From Ashinkailepas kermadecensis (taxonomy: Eukaryota > Arthropoda > Thecostraca > Neolepadidae), in contig JAOTOM010004339.1 of NCBI GenBank assembly GCA_034440615.1, forward strand, positions 62,001 through 126,000: a stretch of DNA of 64,000 nt, in the 5' to 3' direction. The notes beneath the pieces are model-generated. The model did no database searches, had not been told where the DNA came from, and saw only the letters and a program-made list of their open reading frames with translations. The translations under genes were made by a program, and so were the position numbers. This document shows, piece after piece, positions 59,138 through 64,000 of this stretch (position 1 is its first letter; each line of letters starts with the position of its first letter).

Positions 59138-59957
59138 GCTCAGCTGCCTGGTCGCGCTGGGAGCGTTTTACCCACTGAACCCAATATTACAGGAAATTCT
59201 GGTCAGACTTACATCTTTGACTATCAGTGGCAAGGAAGTAGTTTTCTGCTGGATTCCGAGCCATGTTGGAATTTGTGGCAACGAGGCCGCTGCTGCTGCG
59301 GCAAAGCGTGCTGCTCAGGCTTTTTACACACGAAGTCTCCCCCTCCCTGGCCCTGACTGCTATCCAAAAATTAAGGGCCTCCTCTTCAAGAAGTTGCAGG
59401 CCCATTGGGACGCCATGATAGGCAACAAACTGAGAAAATATGAACCCCTCTCTTGGTGAATGATCTTCGTCATCACATGAAAATAGACGGAAAGAGGTTG
59501 CATTGTGCAGCTTGCGAATTGGTCACACGTACGACACACACTGCTACCTTCTGATCGGCAGTGACAGTCCGCTATGTCCAAGGCGCCACGCCGCATTGTC
59601 AGTGCGGCATGTACTGATTTCCTGTCGCCGACTTAACAATGAGCGAAGGCGCCACTTTGGGCGTGCTTCTCTCTCCCTTAGTGAAGCATTGTGCAACGAG
59701 TCTCCCATTGTTCAATCGGGACAGCTTTTCCGCTTCCTATCAGAAATCAAGTTTTCTGTGACATATGCTACTAATTAACTCTCTTTTACAACTGACAAAA
59801 TGATAATCGTAGCATGGCATGGTATCGCACATGTACTTGACCTCGTACATGTCATTCTGACTGACTTTTGTTTGCATTCACTTTTTGACTGACGATGTTA
59901 CGGGCGCTGCATGACCGACGCAGTCGATGCGCCCCTAAACACCAATAACCAAACTTG
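59138..59957 (+). pseudogene. 5'-truncated LINE with RNase H domain; source of the hairpin tail
   Basis: Begins inside the RNase H domain (GKEVVFCWIPSHVGICGNEA), continues through KIKGLLFKKLQAHWD, shifts frame near 59460, then reads LRIGHTYDTHCYLLIGSDSP and LSVRHVLISCRRLNNERRRH. That is the Cys/His C-terminal segment of I/Jockey-type LINE ORF2. A ~120-bp 3' UTR follows and ends in the GGGCGC...GCGCCCC hairpin and an AATAACCAAAC tail. The flanking minisatellite word ACAAA(C/T)ATCCACCTCGTGCC is present on both sides (59117-59137 and 59958-59978), consistent with a ~21-bp target duplication. Hairpin, tail and ORF therefore belong to one insertion. Confidence 0.85.
59902..59957 (+). mobile_element. 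LINE 3'-terminal hairpin and tail
   Basis: The hairpin GGGCGCTGCATGAC-CGACGCA-GTCGATGCGCCC with the AACC-type tail, contiguous with the RNase H LINE. The free-standing ultra-short copies begin at or within two to four bases of this GGGCGC. Confidence 0.85.
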
Positions 59958-60060
59958 ACAAATATCCACCTCGTGCCGTTGTAAACTCGACAAACCTCCA
60001 CCTCGTTCCGTTACAAACTTGACTAACCTCCACCTCGTGTGGTTGCAAGCCTGCACCGCG
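59958..60060 (+). repeat. ~32-bp minisatellite, segment 3
   Basis: Last units of the array, ending in GTGGTTGCAAGCCTGCACCG. Confidence 0.8.
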
Positions 60061-60366
60061 GGCAGTCAAAAGTTCGACAGGTCATGTCCGTTGCCAAGAT
60101 CAGCCGGTGCCCATGTTACCTTTAACGTTGGGTAGCCTTTCTCCTTGCGGTAAATATGACGGCTTCCCGCTTTTCCCACTTGGGCTGGGCCCACTGTTCG
60201 TGCTGCCCCCACCCCATCTACAATGGGCGGCTGTGGCCAGAGGCCGTGTCTGTCCTGTGGCGATGTCGCCACGCATCGGGCCGGCTGCCCCCCATGCGGC
60301 GGTGCCGCCTGTCTGCCAGTGTGTGTGTGTCGTAAGCGGCGTGTCTCTGCCCCCGCGGCCGTGCAG

Positions 60367-60435
60367 CAGTGCACAGCGCGCCACGAGCACAACGACGAGT
60401 GCACCAACCTGGTGGTGATGGAGAAGCGGATTCAG
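60367..60435 (+). CDS. Cyfip: Candidate CYFIP cassette exon (69 nt, phase 0-0)
   Basis: Acceptor TCTGCCCCCGCGGCCGTGCAG and donor ATTCAG|GTCAGA bound 23 codons: QCTARHEHNDECTNLVV then MEKRIQ. Every third position but two is G or C, as in the neighbouring CYFIP exons and unlike the surrounding repeats. Its ends echo exon 10: GTGCAGCAGTGC against CTGCAGCAGTGC at the start, and ATGGAGAAGCGGATTCAGGT against ATGGGGAAGCGCATCCAGGT at the end, while the middle differs. Inclusion would insert 23 residues between GKRIQ and FPIEMSMPW without changing frame. Alternatively it could replace the last third of exon 10 through the internal AGCCAG|GTGCTG. It could also be a chance or decayed exon duplication. 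Confidence 0.45.
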
Positions 60436-61189
60436 GTCAGACGCCGGCGGGGCCTGCTAGCTAGAGCCGCATGACGGCCGGCGCGCGGCTGCTGCGGCCG
60501 CCACCGCCTGGCAGCATGTAGACACGTGTGGTCGTGAGTTGTGCTCGGGCCGGGTGTTGCTCGTGAGGCTGCCGTGCCGTCCGTAGACTTTTGGTCGGGC
60601 TCTAACACTGGCTCAGAGTGCCTCGTCTGACACGGGATCCAACCGGGTTGTCGCTGCATGCTCTGGTGGCTATCTGGACGAAATCACGCTAGCCGATTGT
60701 GAAAGGAACAGATGAATATGTTAATGACACCAAGTGGACGAGCGGCTTCTGATGCTTCTCGCTGTTTGGCTGCCTGCCGCGACCGTCTTCAGGTGGACTT
60801 CAGGTGGATACATTTCTGAGAAATGTATTCTTGAGGATAGTAGCAGTACAAATATATATATATATATATTTGGTCAAACGGTAATTTCTCCATAGCTGAA
60901 ATATGATGCGTTACATTTTCTCTTGCAGAGGGTTGATAATGTATTGGTATAGGAGAGCCTGCAGGTCATCAAAATTCCTCTGCGACATCTCGTTTCCCTG
61001 TTCAATATCCGTCACGTAGCAGTTGTAAAGGTCTTCTTGGGCGACAACACCAGACATTGTGGCCTTGAGGTATCCCCAATTGATTTGAAACTTATGTGAA
61101 ATCTGTTTTGCGTGGATATCTGTCCTGTTTGAAATTCCGACGAGACTGACCGGAAATCACAAAAATCATCTCTAATGGGCGGGCACATA

Positions 61190-61545
61190 GTGCACCTACG
61201 GCTAGCCTACAGCCGGCACCGCTGCTGTCCTCCGGAGTACACCCCCGGCTAGCCTACAGCCGGCACCGCTGCTGTCTTCGGTAGTACAGCCCTGGCTAGC
61301 CTACAGCGGCACCGCTGCTGTTCTCGGTAGCACACCTACGGCTAGCCTACAGTCGGCACATCTGCTGTCCCCGGTAGCACACCCCAGCTTGCCTACAGTG
61401 GGTACCACTGCTGTCCCCGGTAGTACACCCCCGGCTAGCCTACAGCCGGCACCGCTGCTGTCCTCTGTAGTACAGCCCTGGCTAGCCTACAGCCGGCACC
61501 GCTGCTGTCCTCGGTAGTACACCCCGGCTAGCCTACAGCCGACTC
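61190..61545 (+). repeat. ~47-bp minisatellite
   Basis: About eight units of CGGCTAGCCTACAGCCGGCA followed by CCGCTGCTGTCC and GGTAGTACACCC, in intron 10. Confidence 0.93.
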
Positions 61546-61645
61546 TTCGGCTCCTCGGTAGGCATACAACCGGCTCCTCGGCTCCTCGGTAGGCGTGCAG
61601 CCGGCTTTTCGGCTCCTCGGTAGGCCTGCAGCCAACTTCTGTGTA
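61546..61645 (+). repeat. ~33-bp minisatellite derived from the previous array
   Basis: Three to four units around CGGCTCCTCGGTAGGCGTGC. Confidence 0.85.
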
Positions 61646-61689
61646 GGCGCTTGAGCGAATCGAGCGCGCCTGGCTGTGATCGTTAGCTT

Positions 61690-61812
61690 GTGCTGTGTCG
61701 AGCCGTGCTGTGCCGTGCTGTGCCGTGCTGTGCTGTGCTGTGCTGTGCTGTGCTGTGCTGTGCTGTGCTGTGCTATGCCGGGCCGTGCCGTGCCGTGTCG
61801 CGCTGTGTCGTA
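61690..61812 (+). repeat. (TGTGC)n-type microsatellite
   Basis: TGCTG and TGCCG pentamers repeated for about 110 bp. Confidence 0.95.
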
Positions 61813-61853
61813 GGCTATTCACGTTAGCTGCGATATCTGCAGTAGGTGATCTA

Positions 61854-61854
<1 letters not shown>

Positions 61855-61880
<26 letters not shown>
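61855..61880 (+). repeat. (GT)n microsatellite
   Basis: A plain GT dinucleotide run. Confidence 0.97.
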
Positions 61881-61885
<5 letters not shown>

Positions 61886-62311
61886 TGGTACATCGCATTT
61901 TGTATCAGAACGCATGCGGTGTCCAGCCCGTACGGCCAACTTCGGCTCAGGGAATATGGTGATAGCAGCAACTCAGGTGCGCGTGTGTGCGAGTGGCCTA
62001 ACCATAGATATGCTGCCGCGGGGGTGGGGTGAAGGGGGTGCTCTCGTTACATAATGCACACTCGTTCGTGCATTGCACACGACACAGAATAGAACTTCTG
62101 ATTTTACACATGGTATGTTACAGTGGTCCTCATACTGCATATTGGCGGAATAATGACCTTCACACTACCCAACACAAAACGCGGATCTCGCACTAAATAT
62201 CGTGCATAATATTGCTACTACTACAAATCGCACGGACCAGTGGTCCCGAACTACACAGAGCGGTGGTTCTTACAATACATACCACAAATAGCAATGGCTC
62301 TCACAATATAT

Positions 62312-62345
62312 TAGTCGATGCGCCCCTAAACCACAATAACTAACT
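62312..62345 (+). mobile_element. 5'-truncated ultra-short LINE-tail retroposon
   Basis: Only AGTCGATGCGCCCCTAAACC and ACAATAACTAACT are present: the 3' half of the hairpin plus tail. It shows that truncation inside the hairpin also occurs. Confidence 0.7.
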
Positions 62346-62489
62346 GGCTTTGACAATAGACACTGCTCGTAACAAAACAATGGTCCTTGCATTAATAACT
62401 TATCAGAGCAGCATGCACCATCATGAAACACAATACACACAACTGTTGTCATACACCTGAAACGGAACCGTTGTCAAACGCCGGACACA

Positions 62490-62950
62490 GAAGAGCGCCT
62501 GTCACGCCCAGCAAGGGACCTTTGTCACACACCTGAAACAGAACCGTTGTCACACGCCCGACATAGAACAGCGCCTGTCACGCCCAACAAGGGACATTGG
62601 TCACATACCTGAAACAGAACTGTTGTCACACGCCCGACATAGAACAGCGCCTGTCACGCCCAACAAGGGACATTGGTCACATACCTGAAGCAGAACTGTT
62701 GTCACACGTCCGACATAGAACAACGCCTGTCACGCCCAACAAGGGACATTGGTCACATACCTGAAGCAGAACTGTTGTCACACGTCTGACATAGAACAGT
62801 GCCTGTCACGCCCAACAAGGGACATTGGTCACATACCTGAAACAGAACTGCTTTACACGCCCGACATAGAACAGCCCTATCACGATCAACAAGGGGCATT
62901 TGTCACATACCTGAAACAGAACTGTTGCCATACGTCTGACGCAGGTCTGT
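62490..62950 (+). repeat. ~74-bp minisatellite
   Basis: About six units containing CGCCTGTCACGCCCAACAAG, GGACATTGGTCACATACCTG and CAGAACTGTTGTCACACG. Confidence 0.93.
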
Positions 62951-62997
62951 GTGGCTTTACGACTCACCAGTAGAGGCACCAGAAGAGTCGAGAAGGG

Positions 62998-63073
62998 CGG
63001 GCATTGCGAGGAATCGAACCCCTTACGTCTGGTTTCTCAGACGCTCATATTAACTACTGAGTTACCGACGCCC
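62998..63073 (-). mobile_element. tRNA-like sequence (SINE head or tRNA pseudogene) in intron 10
   Basis: The minus strand has GGGCGTC...AATGCCC acceptor-like ends (6 of 7 pairs), an A-box-like TAACTCAGTAGTTAATATG, a perfect CGTCTG/CAGACG anticodon-type stem, and a B-box GGGGTTCGATTCC. The anticodon loop would have 6 or 8 nt rather than 7, so a functional tRNA is unlikely. Confidence 0.6.
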
Positions 63074-63684
63074 TTCCCCGACACAGAGCAGTGCCTGCTA
63101 CACTCAACCCATAAGAATGGTCCTCGAGATCACAATATTGTCACGTATGTTTAGTTTATCGATTATTTGTTGGTCATTGCTTCACACACGGCGAAATTTG
63201 GTCGCATGCATGAAACAAACTCAATCCGCATATATGCACCAGTGCTTCACGACAGCTAGGCTACCAGAGCGCTATCATTGGTTCCTGGCGACAGGCGCCC
63301 AGCATTGCGCCAGCCCGGGCTGTAGGTTCTGGGGGTCTGAAGCCCAAGCTACAGCGTCTTAGGTGTGGATCTGGGCTTGTGGCTGAGCGATTCTGAAGTG
63401 CGGGCTGTGGCTTATCGAGTCTGAAGCGCGGGTTAAGGCTTATGAAGTTCGAGGTCCGGACTGTGTCTCCCTCAGTTTAAAGTTGGGGACATCGTCAACG
63501 CTTCTCCTGCACTGAACCACACATCTGTCGCACCGTTGTGTTGGTGGCACTATTTAGGTTGGTGTTTTGAAGGATGGGTGGACGACTGCTCAGTGAAGTG
63601 TGTATACGCGTAAGGGGGCGGTGGGCGCCTATGCAGCTTACGTGAGGAAGCTGCGTCAGTGAGCCCACCTGGCTCGGGATGTGA

Positions 63685-63792
<108 letters not shown>

Positions 63793-64000
63793 TGAGTAAC
63801 GGCCACAGAGGCACGGTTGGGGCGCTGGATGTTACCACTCATGCCGCGGCTTCCGACGAAACACAGCTGTTTTGCTGGATAAGATAGACTCAACAACCCA
63901 GCAGCACTGTGCTGCGCACGATTATTTGTATTATTCTTGGTTAGTATTATTCCATTATTATTTTTGGGTTGTTGGGTTGCTAATATTTGTTATCAGTATA

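Noticed and set aside
62490..62950. Regular repeats with spacer-like spacing reminiscent of a CRISPR array
   Set aside because: The whole 74-bp unit is conserved with no variable spacers, and the context is a eukaryotic intron, so it is a minisatellite.
62998..63073. Functional tRNA gene
   Set aside because: The anticodon loop has the wrong size and the acceptor and T stems contain mismatches, so it is better read as a SINE head or pseudogene.

Overview
This is animal nuclear DNA, most likely from an arthropod or another ecdysozoan. From 47.5 kb to the right edge lies the 5' half of an intron-containing gene for CYFIP/Sra-1, a subunit of the WAVE regulatory complex. Its peptide resembles insect Sra-1 more than vertebrate CYFIP1/2, and every intron is GT-AG. 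There is no bacterial gene structure. Almost everything else is transposable-element sequence, satellite or minisatellite. I cannot name the species.

1-26660 is one very large imperfect palindrome. The left arm (1-12679) is repeated in inverted order in the right arm (14197-26660), so that outermost position x pairs with 26660-x. The arms differ by insertions, microsatellite length and local duplications. From outside in they hold a Pro/Ser-rich open frame, (TA)n-bounded modules, two kinds of foldback element (one carrying a GIY-YIG endonuclease fragment like that of Penelope-like elements), TTAA-flanked piggyBac-like MITEs, and arrays of a ~277-bp satellite. The GC-rich loop (12680-14196) carries a fragment of a Ulp1/adenain-like cysteine protease and a 35-bp minisatellite. 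The layout resembles a giant Foldback-type element, but its outer end is not in the window.

26.7-47.0 kb is a transposon graveyard: a frameshifted Gypsy pol, CR1 fragments, a reverse-strand LINE, tRNA-like SINE heads inside a duplicated block, a 20-bp minisatellite, pieces of a P-element/THAP transposase, two copies of a tRNA-derived SINE, another LINE fragment, and a nearly complete CR1 element (42.5-47.0 kb) with tandem 5' monomers and only one premature stop in each ORF.

47.5-63.8 kb holds eleven CYFIP coding exons (about 659 codons; the gene continues past the window) and one candidate 69-bp in-phase cassette exon. The introns are packed with minisatellites. Two of these arrays seem to contain degenerate copies of the 3' splice site and first codons of the exon that follows. 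Intron 10 (7.2 kb) contains a 27-bp array, a 32-bp array split by a LINE insertion, and further arrays.

A thread through the window is a ~50-64-bp repeat that forms a GGGCGC/GCGCCC hairpin with an (AACC/AACT)n tail. At least five copies have direct target duplications, and the same hairpin forms the 3' terminus of the RNase H-bearing LINE at 59.1-59.96 kb. They therefore look like extremely short retroposons that use a LINE 3' end.
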